This document shows positions 23,749 to 37,771 of a DNA stretch of 64,000 nucleotides, piece by piece; position 1 is the stretch's first letter; each line of letters starts with the position of its first letter. Position numbers and translations under genes: made by a program. This DNA is from Verticillium longisporum. Taxonomy: Eukaryota > Ascomycota > Sordariomycetes > Glomerellales > Plectosphaerellaceae. Below the pieces are notes generated by a model. The model was not told the DNA's origin. It did no database searches and worked only from the letters and a program-made list of their open reading frames with translations. The stretch covers positions 5,146,001-5,210,000 of the forward strand of contig JAETXT010000002.1 of the NCBI GenBank assembly GCA_019188255.1, written 5' to 3'.

Positions 23749-26700
23749 ATGGTCGGCACCATGTCTTTTCTCCTCTTTGGAGACCAATCGCTCAACACGC
23801 ATGCCTTCTTGGCCGAGTTCTATCGTCTAGGGGCCCCGAGCATCCTTGCCAAGACCTTTCTCGAACAGGCCGGCCAGGCTTTAAGGGAGGAGATTGATGG
23901 TCTGGGCAAACTGGATCGCGCCCAACTACCCATCTTTCGCACTCTCCAACAGCTTAACGAGAGATATCACGCCCAGTCTCGCAAGCACTCCGGTGTCGAC
24001 AGCGCCTTACTCTGTGTCGCTCAACTAGCTCACTATATCGAGTAAGCCCCTGAGCAGTCTTCAAGAGAGATGGAACACAGAGAACTGACGTAACCGTATA
24101 GTCGAGCTGAAAAGGAACCTCAAGATGTAGTGGCCCACGAGGACACCTACATTCTCGGTCTTTGCACCGGTCTGTTCGCTGCTGCAGCCGTGGCATCGAC
24201 GGGTTCTGTGTCTACCCTGATACCCCTTGCCGTGCAGACTGTCCTTATTGCATTCCGAACTGGCTCACATGTAGCTTCACTGGCGGAGAGGCTGTGCCCT
24301 GCTACTAGTCGGTCTGATCCTTGGACACACGTCCTGGTCGATGTCACCGAGGCCGATGTCAACAAGGCGCTCCAAAGCTTCCACTCCTCCCATGTAAGCA
24401 CGCACACCTACTGCAATGGTTTCGACAGCTGTTGATATTTTACTGCCTAGTCTGTACCTCCTCCTAGCCAGGCCTACATTAGTGCTGTGTCTACCCACCG
24501 TCTAGCCGTCTCTGGCCCTCCAACGACTCTCAAGGCGTTGGTGGAAAGCAATTTATTGGGTGCACAGTCGACATCGATCCCTGTCTACGGGCCGTATCAC
24601 TCTGCCCACCTGCACTCTGGTGTCGACATTGACAAACTGCTGCGGCTTGACGACGTGAACGTTGCTCGTCTCCTTGAGCAGACCAGGCCGCGCTCGGCGG
24701 TCATGTCCGGAGCCCGAGGCACCTGGATCGCCAGCCTCGACACGAAGGATCTTATTCGTGCTGTCACTCGAGAGTGCTTGACAGAGCTACTACAATTTCA
24801 CAAGGGCCTTGAACTCTGCGTTGAGACAGCGCAAGCTTTTGACGGTACTAGCTGCCTGGTCATCCCCTTCGGCCCAACAACAAACGCCGAGAGTCTCTCC
24901 AGTCTCATCAGGCAAAAGACAAAGCTCACCGTCATCACTTGTCAACCACCAAAAGTCACAAACAACAGTGACGCTCGTATTGGCAATCACGGATCCAGTG
25001 GAAAGTGCAAGCTAGCCATTGTGGGCATGGCTGGTCGCTTTCCTGATGCTGCAAGCCACGAAAAGCTATGGGAGCTTCTGTCGCAGGGCTTGGACGTCCA
25101 CCGTGTCGTACCAGCTGACCGATTCAACATCGACACACACTATGATATCACAGGCAAAACTATCAACACTAGTCATACCCAGTATGGCTGCTGGATTGAG
25201 AACCCTGGATTCTTCGACCCCAGGTTCTTCAACATGTCGCCGCGCGAAGCCTACCAGACCGACCCCATGCAACGCATGGCCCTGACCACGGCCTATGAAG
25301 CCTTGGAAATGTCTGGGTATGTCCCGAATCGGACAGCCTCGACCAGGCTTGACCGAATTGGTACATTTTACGGTCAGACCTCCGATGATTGGCGAGAGAT
25401 CAATGCCGCACAGGAAGTCGACACATACTTCATCACCGGGGAGTACGCGCCTTTGGCCCTGGCAGAATCAACTACCACTTCGGTTTCAGTGGACCTAGTC
25501 TGAACATTGATACTGCCTGTTCTTCCAGTGCCGCAGCTCTGCAAATCGCATGCACCTCGCTCTGGGCCAAGGACTGTGACACGGCAGTCGTTGGCGGCTT
25601 GTCTTGCATGACCAACCCCGATATTTTCTCAGGACTCAGCCGTGGCCAGTTTTTGTCCAAGACTGGTCCCTGTGCCACGTTTGACAATGGAGCTGATGGT
25701 TACTGCCGAGCTGATGGCTGCGCCTCCGTCGTTGTGAAGCGTCTGGATGATGCCATTGCCGACAAGGACAATGTCCTTGCGGTCATCCTGGGCACGGCGA
25801 CGAACCATTCTGCCGACGCCATATCGATTACCCATCCTCACGGACCTACGCAGTCAATCCTATCATCAGCCATTCTCGATGAGGCTGGTGTCGATCCTCT
25901 CGATGTTGACTACGTCGAGATGCATGGCACTGGTACTCAGGCCGGTGATGGCACGGAGATGGTCTCTGTCACAGACGTATTCGCACCTGCCAACCGCAAG
26001 CGTCCTGCAGACAGACCTCTGTATCTCGGCGCTGTGAAATCTAACATCGGCCACGGTGAGGCTGCTTCAGGCGTGACAGCTCTCTGCAAGGTTCTCATGA
26101 TGTTGCAAAAACGCCATCCCTCCTCACGTCGGCATAAAGAAGGATATCAACAAGACCTTTCCTAAGGATCTTGCGGAGCGAAACGTCAACATCGCTTTCC
26201 ACATGACACCTCTCAAAAGGCATGATGGGAAACCCAGGAGAATCTTCATCAACAACTTCAGCGCCGCCGGTGGTAATACCGGTCTCCTCCTTGAGGATGG
26301 TCCCAGCCAGACGCCCACACAGGCGGACCCTCGCAGTGCTCAAGTCATTACTATCACGGCCAAGTCCAAGACGGCCATGATTAAGAATGCTGAACAATTG
26401 GTGACGTGGATGGAGAAGAATCCCGAAACCCCGCTTGCTGATGTTGCTTACACCACAACGGCCCGTCGCATGCAACACTACTGGCGCCTGAATGTCGCCG
26501 CCTCCACCTTGTCTGAAGCCATGTCAGCCATCAAGGAGAGGCTCACTCAAAACTTTGTGCCCATCTCGACTGAGCAGCCAAAGGTGGCCTTCTTGTTCAC
26601 AGGCCAAGGCTCTCACTATGCTGGTCTTGGCAAGGACCTCTACGCCCACTACGCTGTCTTCAGAGACAGCATCAATGAGTTCAATCATATCGCCGAAGTC

Positions 26701-29700
26701 CATGGCTTCCCGTCTTTTGTGCCATTGATTGATGGCAGCGAACCTGACGTCTCCAAGCTATCACCCGTGGTTGTGCAGCTTGGCCTCTGCTGCTTCGAGA
26801 TGGCTCTAGCCAGACTGTGGGCTGCATGGGGTATCAGGCCCGCTGTGGTTCTGGGGCACTCTCTCGGAGAATATGCTGCTCTGAACGCCGCCGGCGTACT
26901 GTCCGCAAGCGACACCATCTATCTCGTCGGCAGTCGCGCTCAGCTTCTCGTCGACAGGTGCACTGCTGGTACCCATGCCATGCTTGCTGTGCAGGGCCCG
27001 GTTGGGACTGTCAACGAGGCTCTCGGATCCGAATTCGCCTCAGTCAACATCGCCTGCATCAACGGGCCTCGTGAGACCGTTCTCAGTGGTGAAACTGACC
27101 ACATGATGAAGATTGCCACGCAATTGGGCGCGTCTGGATTCAAGTGCACCCAGCTGAATGTTCCCTATGCTTTCCACTCGGCCCAAGTCGAGCCAATTCT
27201 TGACGAGTTTGAGCATCTTGCCCGTTTCACCCGTTTCATGCCTGCTCAGGTGCCTGTTATCTCACCTCTTCTTGGTAAACTGGTCGAGCATGAGCTTATT
27301 GACCCTTCGTATCTTCGCAAACATGCCCGCCAACCTGTGGACTTCCTCGGGGGCATCATCTCGGCACAACAATCAGGAGCAATCAACGAGAAGACTGTCT
27401 GGCTGGAAATCGGCCCTCATCCTGTGTGTGCCAACATGGTCAAGGCCGCTTTTGGAGTGGCCACCATTGCGGTGCCCACGCTCCGACGCAACGAGTCAAC
27501 CTACAAGACCTTGAGCAACGGGTTGTGCACTTTGCACACCGCAGGTCTGAACCTTGACTGGAATGAGTACCACCGGGATTTCACTGAGTCCACTCGTCTA
27601 CTCAATCTGCCCAGTTATTCCTTTGACGAGAAGAACTACTGGCTGCAGTATAGTGGTGATTGGTGTCTCACCAAGAACCGGGGCTCGGCTCCGGCCAAGG
27701 CGCCTGCTCTTCTGGAAGCACCGAAGCCCAAGCTCTCGACAACTTCAGTGCATGCCGTCACCAAGGAGGAAATCAACGGCGACGTTGTCATCATCGAGAC
27801 CGAGACCAATCTTTCCCGCGAGGATACAAGAAACATTCTTGAGGGACACTTGTGCAATGGGACCCCTCTCTGCCCTTCGACGCTGTACGCGGACATGGCA
27901 ATGACCATCTGTGACTACGCTTACAAGCTGGTACGACCCGAGGCTGAAAAGATTGGACTCGATGTTTCCGATGTGGAAGTTCCCAAGACATTGATCTTCG
28001 ATGATAAGGTCGAATCTCACATGCTGCGCTGTACAGCAACTGCCAATGTTGTTCTTGGCCACGCTGATCTTGTTTTCCACACTGGTGATGGCCCAAAGAG
28101 GACTGAGCACGCGAAATGCAGGGTCAACTTTGGCAACACCGAACAGTGGGCTGACGAATTCGAGCGTGTCAAATATCTCATCAGCGGTCGCATTGATGCC
28201 CTCGTCGAGGCCGAGAAGGTTGGGAAGGCTTCAAAGATCGGCAGAGGCCTGGCTTACAAGCTTTTCACTGCCCTTGTGGACTACAACCCTCGTTTCCAGG
28301 GGATGGAAGAAGTTATTCTCGACAGCAGAACATGCGAAGCCACCGCCAAGGTCTCCTTCCAGACGAGCGAGAAAGATGGAAACTTTTTCTTCAGCCCGTA
28401 CTGGATTGATAGCTGCTGCCACATATCCGGCTTCATCATCAATGGTACAGATGCGGTGGACTCGCGCGAACAAATCTTCATATCCCATGGTTGGGGCTCC
28501 CTCAAGTTCATTGAAAAGCTCGATGCCTCCAAGACATACCGCTCCTACATCCGCATGCAGCCGGTCAAGGACACCAAGGTTATGTCTGGCGATGCTTATG
28601 TTTTCGATGGCGACCGCATCGTAGGAGTCTGTGGTGACGTTAGGTTCCAGTCGATCCCTCGCAAGGTCATGAACATGGTTCTGCCGCCCCGCGGGCGCGC
28701 GGCAGCCGGCATGATCACCGGTGCTGCGCCCAAGGGTGTCCCCAAGCCCACAGTCGTGTCACCACCCAAGGCGTCTGCTCCCAAGACGAAAGCCTCGAAG
28801 CCGCTGACTTCCTCCAACCTTCACACCGTCAATGCAAAGCTTGCCAAGCCCACGTCAGTTGTGGCTGAGGTCATGGACATCATTGCTAAGGAAGTCGGCG
28901 TGTCTCATGACGAGCTTGCTGATAACATTGCGTTCACAGACCTTGGGTGCGACTCACTCATGGCGCTCACCGTGGCAGGACGTATGCGAGAGGAGCTCGA
29001 TCTGGATATCGATTCTCATGCTTTCGTTGCCCACGCAACGGTTGGCGCTTTCAAGAAATTCCTGGCCCAGCTCAAAGTTCCTGATGATACCGGTCCTGCC
29101 CAAAAGACTCACAGCCGCTCTGGGAGCTATGGGGCCCAAGACTCTGGTGTCTCATGCGTCTCAGACTCAGAATCAGACCTGACATCTTCTGATTCTGTTG
29201 TCACAACACCCCCAAACGAGAGCGACGAGACGTCGCTGAAGGATGGAGAAAGTCGCGACAGCCTACAATCCATTGTACGGTCTATCATTGCTGCAGAAAT
29301 GGGCGTTGATGTTGACGAAATCATCGCGGCTCCGGACTTGGCTGCACTTGGTATGGATTCGCTGATGAGCCTGTCCATTTTGGGCACACTGCGAGAGCAG
29401 TCAGGTTTGGATATTCCTGGCGACCTTTTCGTCCTTAACCCTTCCCTATCCCAAGTTGAGAAGGCCCTTGGATGTGGACCAAAGCCGAAGATAGCAGCAG
29501 CAGCGCCTAAAGTGTCCAGCATTGCTCGTCCAGCCTCGCCGCCGGTTGCCCCTACACGGGTCATCAACACCCATCCCGGCAACACCACGGCAAGCATCAC
29601 CAAGCCCCCACCACCTAAGGAGATCGTGGATCACTACCCCCACCGTAAGGCTTCATCGACTCTTTTGCAGGGTAGTACGCGAACCGCTACCAAGAAGCTC

Positions 29701-30485
29701 TTCCTGATTCCCGATGGTGGTGGTTGCGCGACCTCTTACACTGAGATTAGCCAAATCTCTCCTGACTGGGCCGTTTGGGGGCTTTTCTCGCCCTTTATGA
29801 AGACTCCCGAGGAGTTCAATTGCGGCGTGTATGGGATGGCTGTCAAGTTTATTGAGGAGATGAAACGTCGCCAGCCGCAGGGTCCCTACCATATTGGGGG
29901 TTGGTCGGCTGGTGGTGTCATCTGTTTCGAGATTGTCAATCAGCTCACGAAGGTCGGCGAGCGCGTCGATAACTTGATCCTTATCGACTCCCCTTGCCCC
30001 GTCATTATCGAGCCTCTTCCTCGATCTCTGCACGCCTGGTTTGCTTCCATCGGGCTCCTTGGGGATCGCGAAGATGCGTCGAGCAAAAAGATTCCCGACT
30101 GGCTGCTCCCTCATTTCGCGGCCTCTGTCAATGCCCTCAGCAATTACACGGCGGAGCCCATTCCCGCCGACAAATGCCCCAACGTCATGGCCATCTGGTG
30201 CGAGGACGGCGTGTGCCACCTCCCGACCGACCCTCGTCCTGATCCTTATCCTACGGGTCACGCTCTTTTCCTCTTGGAAAACCGGACCGACTTTGGTCCC
30301 AACCGCTGGGACGAGTATCTCGACATTGCCAAATTCCGTACCAGGTCCATGCCAGGAAACCACTTCTCTATGATGCATGGTGACTACGTAAGTAATCTTC
30401 CGCATGTCTGCCTCAACTTACAGCGACTAACACAGTCTAGGCCAAAATGATGGGTGCCTTTATCCGCGAAGCCCTGTGTCAGTAA
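23749..30485 (+). CDS. Non-reducing polyketide synthase (SAT-KS-AT-PT-ACP-ACP-TE), two frame breaks as sequenced
   Basis: Iterative NR-PKS of the naphthalene-pigment type, about 2,190 aa. Exons are 23749-24041, 24102-24393, 24451-30387 and 30441-30485; a second in-frame ATG lies at 23761. Domains in order: SAT from residue 1 (LLFGDQ); KS from about 380 with active Cys about 551 in DTACSSS; AT with [12 protein letters not shown] and active Ser about 998 in GHSLGEY; PT with His in EGHLCNG (about 1326) and Asp in [16 protein letters not shown]1 (GCDSLMAL, about 1690); ACP2 (GMDSLMSL, about 1830); TE/Claisen cyclase with GWSAGG (about 2014) and a late His in PGNHFSMM. The KS reading frame breaks twice, at 25438-25441 (four G) and 26106-26111 (A run). 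The shifts compensate, so everything after 26111 is again in the original frame. Both lie in homopolymers, so assembly error is likely, but a dead gene cannot be excluded. The product is unproven; a tetra- to heptaketide naphthol fits the linked reductase. Confidence 0.93.
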
Positions 30486-31320
30486 GCTTGCTCGAGGCTA
30501 CGATGGTGCGCTCGCCAAAGAACAACATCCCCTTATTTATTAGTCATGGTCACATTTTTGTCTTACCCCCTAATATACGCTCCTTTTCGACGAAGTCTTA
30601 TGAGAGATCCTGCATTGGTATTTTTTGTTTTTGGTTGTATCTACTAGCGATAGGGCAGTACGGCGTGCAGGACATGATGGAGATGGAGCACTGGGATTAC
30701 TCAGATTGGCCGCTGTCAGATGCCCACGTTCTTTACAGCTCATGCTTCCATCAAGTCTTATACTTTTATTAGAGAGGCAGAGGTATGTCTCATCCTGGAG
30801 ACGCTTCCTCCTCAGATCGTCGATAGATTACAGTGCACTTATGAATCGAAACGTCTTCGCATAGTCGTCTGTAATGGGAAGATTGAACAAGCTGTAAATC
30901 ATCATCTTTTGGCGGATGGTGGGCAGTTCTGCCCACTAGTCAACAAGCTCATCCAAATTGTAGGCTTACATGTTCTGTGTTCCTTCAAAAGAAAAATGTT
31001 TCGGAGCAATCAGCATGCGGCCAATCGCTGGCGAAACTACGACACGTTAGGGTTCAGAGTATCTATTTGTAATGTGGTCTCACCAGCAGTTTGCGTAACT
31101 CAAGCTCGCTGATTCTGAGCCTATCACGATACAAGCTATGTTCAAGAGCAAAAGTTTATTTTGGAGACGACGGTAAGATCGCCTCATGCCTGCAGACTAT
31201 CGGTAACCTGATGGTTTATTACAGACAAACACACCCAAAGTATGATACGAAGAAGATGACCTTTGGTCTATGTACAGTCAGGGGGCGGTGGGCCGCCGCG
31301 GGTCCGAGGTCCGAGTTGGC
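30486..31320. other. Intergenic between convergent PKS and DUF1996 genes
   Basis: This 835-bp region should contain the PKS 3' end. It has AT-rich stretches near 30536-30660 but no gene or repeat that I can support. Confidence 0.4.
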
Positions 31321-32301
31321 TTACTCGGACCGCACGAGGCGGGACCTCGACTGCCAGCCGGCCGAATCGACGCTGCGCTTGCCCATGACGGCCACGCTCT
31401 TGGCGTAGTCGCTGGTGCCGCGTGTTGGGTCGGCGTCGGTGGCCTTGCACTGGGCGCCGGCCTTGTAGGCGCCGCGGGAGCCGTTGACACCGAAGAAGTC
31501 GCGCTTGGAGGAGGTGGTGGGGACCATGGCGCGGGCCGAGTCCTCGGTCCAACCGTTGATGAAGTCGCCATGGGAGCACCAAGCGGGGCCGCAGGAGAGC
31601 TTGAAGGGGGCGGCGGCGCCGGACCAACCGTTGGGGAGGACCTTGCGGAGGTTGTAGCGGATGCTGAAGCGGAGCTGGGGCATCGACTTCATGCCCTTGG
31701 GGCACCAGTTCGGGGTGCCGTAAGTGCGGGACTTGTAGGCCGTCTCGAGAGTCGCCTCGTTGACACAGCTCGGGAAGTAGAGGAGCTGCTGGAGGTGGGT
31801 GCCGCAGGTCGCGCTGGGGAAGCCGTTGGCGTCGAGGGCACTGCCGCCGCCGCCCTCGCAGAACCACTCGGCCTTGGAGTCGGCGGGCACCTGGGCCTTC
31901 GTCTTGGCCTGGGCGTCGCCGGCGACCATTTTCAGGTTCTGTGCGATGGCCACCTCCGCGGGCGCCTCGCCGAGGTTGTAATAGGCGCTGAAGCGGGCGA
32001 CAGGGATGGGCTCGTACGTCTTGCCGCCATCCTTGGTGAAGAGAGGCGTGGGGATCCAGTAGACGGACAGGTCGTTGGGGTTCTCGAGGTTGGTGCAGCC
32101 CTTCTGAGGCTCGGCGCTGGTCTTAGTGTTGACCGTGACGGCGTCGGAGCCGAAGAAGGAGTGCAGGTGAGACTTGTCATACTGGCCAGGGAAGACTATG
32201 GGGTCGATATTCTTGAGCATAAAGGGGCCGGGGGCGCTGATGACGGTGTAGGCCAGAGCCACGCCGAGCAGGGCGGCAGTGAAAAGAATGGAAGCAGACA
32301 T
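31321..32301 (-). CDS. DUF1996-domain secreted protein
   Basis: Intronless, 326 aa from the ATG at 32301. Residues 1-17 (MSASILFTAALLGVALA) form a signal peptide. The mature part opens as DUF1996 proteins do: a segment ending IDPIVFPGQYDKSHLHSFFG, then CTNLENPNDLSVYWIPTPLF. Later come GTPNWCPKGMKSMPQLRFSI and CGPAWCSHGDFINGW. Many Cys residues suggest an extracellular fold. The family is widespread in fungi, often in secretomes, and has no established activity. It is convergent with the PKS, and I see no reason beyond position to assign it to the pigment locus. Confidence 0.9.
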   Translation of the reverse strand: MSASILFTAALLGVALAYTVISAPGPFMLKNIDPIVFPGQYDKSHLHSFFGSDAVTVNTKTSAEPQKGCTNLENPNDLSVYWIPTPLFTKDGGKTYEPIPVARFSAYYNLGEAPAEVAIAQNLKMVAGDAQAKTKAQVPADSKAEWFCEGGGGSALDANGFPSATCGTHLQQLLYFPSCVNEATLETAYKSRTYGTPNWCPKGMKSMPQLRFSIRYNLRKVLPNGWSGAAAPFKLSCGPAWCSHGDFINGWTEDSARAMVPTTSSKRDFFGVNGSRGAYKAGAQCKATDADPTRGTSDYAKSVAVMGKRSVDSAGWQSRSRLVRSE

Positions 32302-34195
32302 CCTGTGTCTTGTGAGGTATTGGAACGAATGTAGTGTAAAGAACGAAAAAAGGGATGGGAAGGGAAGGTGTGAACGACTAGATCAAAGTCAAAGAGCGAA
32401 TGAAAGACTGACTGGACTAGAAGCAATACGTTTCTATCGTCGGTCTTGATCTATTAAGTACCTGAATGTGAGTTTCTCAATCATAAGGTTGCCACCGGCC
32501 AGCCCAGCCACCACCTGGTCCGCGACTTCAGGCCACAAGAGGCTGTATGCTGCGTTATTGAACCCCTCTGTAATTTCCGTTGACAGGCTGAAGCTGGCCA
32601 AGAAGTTGATATTGGCGTCGAAAACTCCGAATGTAGTACCTCAGGGGTGTTGCTTAACGCAAAAGAGGACAGGCGTCTATTTGATGTGTTTCAAGTGAGG
32701 ACGAGGGCCGAATAATCCCTGAACATTCGGGAGGCACCACAATTTATGATCTGTGCTTCGTCTGCCATCCGAATTCGACAAGCGCACAGGGACCGAATTG
32801 TGTTATGTTTCCGACTTCGCATGGAATCTTGCGGCTGCGTCCGCCCGGAAGAGGAGCAACAAGGATTGCGACTGCATGGCAAATCTCAAGCAACATGGTG
32901 TCAAGGATCATGTGGCTTGGAATTCGTTTGAAGTAGAACAAGGCTAGGAGAAGAGACAGCCCGTCTCACGAGATATCGCGATTTATTCTTGACCTGCAAC
33001 AGCGCGCTTATTCATGTCTGTCGTTTGGCTGCAAGTGGCCTGAGATTGTTCTGAGCACGGGCTAACGCTCCATCAGTATAACGTGGTCAAGTCTAGACTA
33101 TTCATCGTTGCCGTTCTTGCCGCGGCGTACACTTGGCATCTCGGCTGTTTTAACGAAGTGGCCCAGAACCCACCCGATCTCGCGACAAGGCGCGACAAGG
33201 GTCGATTCTTGTCTTACCTTTCTATCTGATCACGTTCCACGTCTTCCTGTTGTTTCTACTGTACAATGATTTAATAGGGGCTGCCTGGTGTCTGAGTTAG
33301 CGTCTCTCTATTTCTGATAACCTCATAGCGTGTCGGAATGGCTCCCTATGGACATTCAAAACGAGAGCAAAGTATAAATTTTGAATCAAGGAACGGTTAC
33401 GGTAGGTCACCTATGGCTTTTGAAGAGACGAGACGTCATGCAAGGCTTCAGGCCATGGGCCCCCCGGACTCCCAAGTAGCTTAAAAGATAAGATCACACA
33501 GCTTTCATGACCTTAGGTCCAATTATTCTGTGCGACTCATACTGATCTTGAACGATCAAATCGCACGTCGCTCAGACATCGAGTCACAGTTTCCAAACGC
33601 CCATGGTCAACTCGACCGATTCTCCGACCATATATTTAGCAGCCATAGAACCAAAGTGTCTTTCTACTGACCGGTTTCAAGAAGGGCAATGAACATCGAC
33701 GTTCTTCCTCTGTTTGGGGGAATAAAGGTCATAACTCCCTTTCTGAAGTTTTCGTGGCCAGGGAACTCACTCGTGCACTGAATAACAGGGCATGATCATC
33801 AAGGCCAAAAACTGTGTCAATCGCCTTCAATCTTCATGAGGAAGGGACCAGAGCCCGAGCCAGCCTCATGTCTGCCGATATCCACTTGGGGAGCTCATTA
33901 ACTTGTAGTCCCCACGTCATAGGTACTCAGATGCTCCTGGAACAATGGTAGAGCAAGGCCATAAGTGTTTGAAGAAGTCGTCAGTTGTTCAGAATCCAAG
34001 GTATCCCAACGCAGAGAGAATCTTCGGCCAGCTCATCATCAACAGTACACGACTTCCTTTGCCGTCCCGGCTTACTAGCATATGCATGGCAGGTGTCTGA
34101 CGGCATTGGCCTTGATTGTCAATCTTACCCGCATTGTGATGATGACCAGGCCAATTAAGATGGAATGCTAGAAGTTAGCCCAATCCATGCAAGCC
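32302..34195. other. Intergenic DNA left of the transposon nest
   Basis: This is 1.9 kb of ordinary composition with the DUF1996 promoter at its left end. I see no gene. Base composition changes abruptly at the transposon border near 34196, with no broad zone of leaked mutation that I can see. Confidence 0.45.
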
Positions 34196-34346
34196 GAGGA
34201 CGGTTATTTGTTCGGCCCTTGTTAGTTATTTGCTCTGCCCAATAGGGGTAAAGCCATAGAAGACAGGGGGGAAGCTATAAATATAGCTCTACTAGCAAAA
34301 TTAGCTATAGTAACTATATACCTGTCCTCGTCTTATATACTTTTAA
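34196..34346 (+). repeat. Left terminal inverted repeat of the outer element
   Basis: Matches the reverse complement of 42707-42860 over about 150 bp. Most differences read as C-to-T or G-to-A on this arm (GTTAGTTATT versus GTTGGTTATT; AATAGGG versus AACAGGG), so this arm is the more mutated of the two. Confidence 0.85.
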
Positions 34347-34531
34347 GTCTCTCGATGAATTCCGAGCTAAAGACTAGCTATAACTAGCTAATAGACTAGT
34401 ATAGGGCTAGTTAGTAGCCCCCTAAAGCTCTATAGTTGCCCTATCTATCTACTAAATTATTAATACCTTTAAATATAATAATAGTGCTAAATATACCTAT
34501 TTTAAGCCCTCTAGATATTACTAATATATTT

Positions 34532-34824
34532 ATTAAACTAATATTAGGGGATTACTTAGATCGGTAATTACTATATAGGATTTACTAATATAGTAATTAC
34601 TAGGGCTAGGATTTATAGCTCTTAGGAGTACGTAATTTATAGCTTATATAATCGATAAATTAGATAGGTATATCTAATTTATATAAATAGTAGTAATTTA
34701 GAGAGATAGTATTAAAAAAACAATTATTATAAGTCTTATATTACCTACTCTACCTATTTAGAGCTCTTAGGTATAGCTAAAGTAATAAATTAGGGTTTAT
34801 ATAAATAGTAAAGCCCTCTTAATA
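34532..34824 (+). repeat. 5' LTR of the Copia element (RIP-mutated)
   Basis: It aligns along its length with the intact LTR at 40528-40814, with C-to-T and G-to-A changes throughout (for example GTAATTTATAGCTTATATAA against GTGAATCACAGCTTACGTGA). It is preceded by ATATT and ends at CTCTTAATA. Confidence 0.9.
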
Positions 34825-37771
34825 TTAATTAATATTATATTTAACGTAATATAGAATAGCTAGAGCTAGAGAAGTTAAGATCGATCCTATAAATAGTAAA
34901 TTTACTATATATAAGCTTATCGATTACGCTTTATAAGTAATCGTAAGAGTACTATTTACTTTAAGTATTTTAGGACTCTTATAAGAGCTTAATAATAGAG
35001 AAACCCTCTATTATATAATCTATAGGAGTACCGTCTACTTCGAGTATCTTAGGACTCCTACGCTTAAGATTACTATTTAGGCTATATTACTAGTTATTAA
35101 CCCGATAAATAAAGCTCTATAGAATAGTTAATTAACTATAATAGAGCTTTAATAAAATTAACGATAATAAACTCCTCGGATTATAATAATAGCTCTATAA
35201 TAGAGCTAGAGAGCGCTAAAAAGATATAATAGGAGTTCGATAGTATTCTAGAAGAACTTAGTATATTATATTTAATATAGAAGGTTAGGAAGGGTCTCGA
35301 TATTAACTTTATCGTTAATAGATTAGAATTATAATTCCTTAGATTATTAGATTTAGTATTTATAGATCTTAAGAGCGCTTAGATCTTTAAAGTAATAAGT
35401 ATATATAGGACTATAAAGGGAGTTTACCTCCTAGAGGCGTTTATCGAAGACTTCTAGGGCTAGATTAAAAAGGACTTTAATTCCTATAATATAACGATTA
35501 TTTAAGCGCTAAAGGTATATCTAGTAGAATATAGCATCCCTCTTCTAAGAATAATAAATACTAAGATATTAAAGAGATTAATCTTAATACTTTTATAAAA
35601 AGAGATACTTAATATAATAGAATTAATTATTATTAATTAGGATTTAGTATTCTAAAGAATAGAGGAATAATAAAATTAAGGGGATAATAAATAATAATTT
35701 ATAAAGAATATTTAGCTATTTTAAATCCGAAAACTATAAATTGGGAGGATAGATCCCTAATAGCCCTTAATTCTAGGGTTATTTAATTAATAGAATAAGT
35801 AATCTAGCTAATAAGAGATTATACTTTAATTATAAAGAAATAAGACTTTACCCTTAAATATTACTTAGAACCTATTAACTTAATATTATATTCTATTATT
35901 ATATAAATCGGTAAATTCATTAATCGATAGAGCTATAATTAAATAATTTATATTATTCTAGAATAAGGAGAATAATTATTCTAAAGAGATATATAATATC
36001 CTTAATAATAAAATATATATTTTTATAGACGTTTATAAACTACTATAAATCTATTATACGTAGCTCTATATATTCTTCCCGAATATACTTTTAGAATATA
36101 TATAAACTTTCTTCCTAGAATATATAAACTAGAATATAAAATTCTATTAAATATATTTAATAATTAAATAATAGTTCGATTTAGAGATTAATAGAATATA
36201 ATATTATATAGATTAGAGCTCGATAATATTCTACTCTATAGTAATAGAAGCTAATAATATAAGAAAACTATAAATAGAAGTTCTTTAGATCCTTCTAAAT
36301 AAGCTTTAATAGTATTAGAGAGTATTTAGCTCTACATTTAAGGAAGAGATTTATCTTTATAGGAATATTCTAAAAGTAATTTAAGGTATCCTAAAGCTAA
36401 AGATTATATTAATAAAGTTAGAGCGATCTTTTAATATATTATCTATATAGCTTAAGAGTATATTAAAGGTAGAGGAGAATATTAGAATATTTAAATACTT
36501 CTATATTAATAGATATTATAAGAGCGGATATTACTAAGCTAATAGAAAGGGAGATCGTAGAGAATAGTTAATATATAGAACTAATAATCGTTAATTATCT
36601 AGAATTTATAAATATTAGATATATTCTAAACTAGATTATAGATTAATAAAGTATTCTCCTAAGGAGTAATAATATTCGAAAGAATAATAGAAATATATAT
36701 AAGAAGTATATAAGGATTAATAGAAAGGATATTATTAGTTTTTAATAATAATAGAACCTATTAAGAGCTCGGAATTAGATAATCCTATTTCTAATAAGCT
36801 AGGAGTAGATAATACCTTTAAATTTAATCCTAAGAACGAATTAATAAATACTTATATTATATATTTCCTAGTAAATAAGTTATTCTAATATAGAATTAGA
36901 AGGAGTAATCCGAAAGCTAAAATAATAGCTTTAATAGAATAGCTCTTTACTTAGTATTAGATTAATAGTACTTCTATATAATATAGTATTATCCTTAATA
37001 TAAATATAATATTAATTTCTATAATAGGAGCTTTATAAATAAGGGCCCTAATAGCCTTAATACTAAGCTTAATAATTAATAAATAGGGAATAGAGGCTAG
37101 AATAAGATTTAGAATAGGAAATCCTATTTCTATAATAGAGGAGATTATTATTCTAATATTAATTAGGAGAATTATATTCTATATTATCCTAATAAATACC
37201 CTATTCCTACTTTATATTAAGGATATAGACGATCTCGGAATCTATTTAGATAATATATATAATAAGCTAGTAAAGCGTATTAAGGAGATCTAGGAGTATA
37301 TACCTATTTTTCGTAAATAGAGCTATTTATAGTTCTTCCTAAATACGAAGACTTTTATTAATTCTAGGATTATATATATAATAGGGATAAAGAATAATAG
37401 AGTAGCATTTCTAATAGAAGTAGAGCTCTAATATATTTATAAGTAATTTAATTATTTATCTATAGAGAAGCTATAGAACCTATTCTAGAGAGTAGACTAG
37501 GACGTAAATTAGGATATTCTAGAGCTAATAAATTACTTTTATTATTATTATTAGATTAAAGGGAAGTCTCTATAATACTTTAAGTTTACTTTAAGGTTAA
37601 ATATCGACTTTAATTATAAGATTTTAATCGATATTATATATTTAGATAGAAAGCTTATTCTTTATATAATCGATATAAATATAGGATTCTAATCTATAAC
37701 TTTTATTCCTTATTTTATAGCTTATATAATATAGGAAGCTCTTAAGAGGTATTAATTAGATATATACCTTA

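Noticed and set aside
25438..26111. Programmed ribosomal frameshifting in the PKS
   Set aside because: No slippery heptamer with a clear downstream structure was recognised, two opposite shifts would be needed, and a comparable homopolymer break occurs in ATG2.
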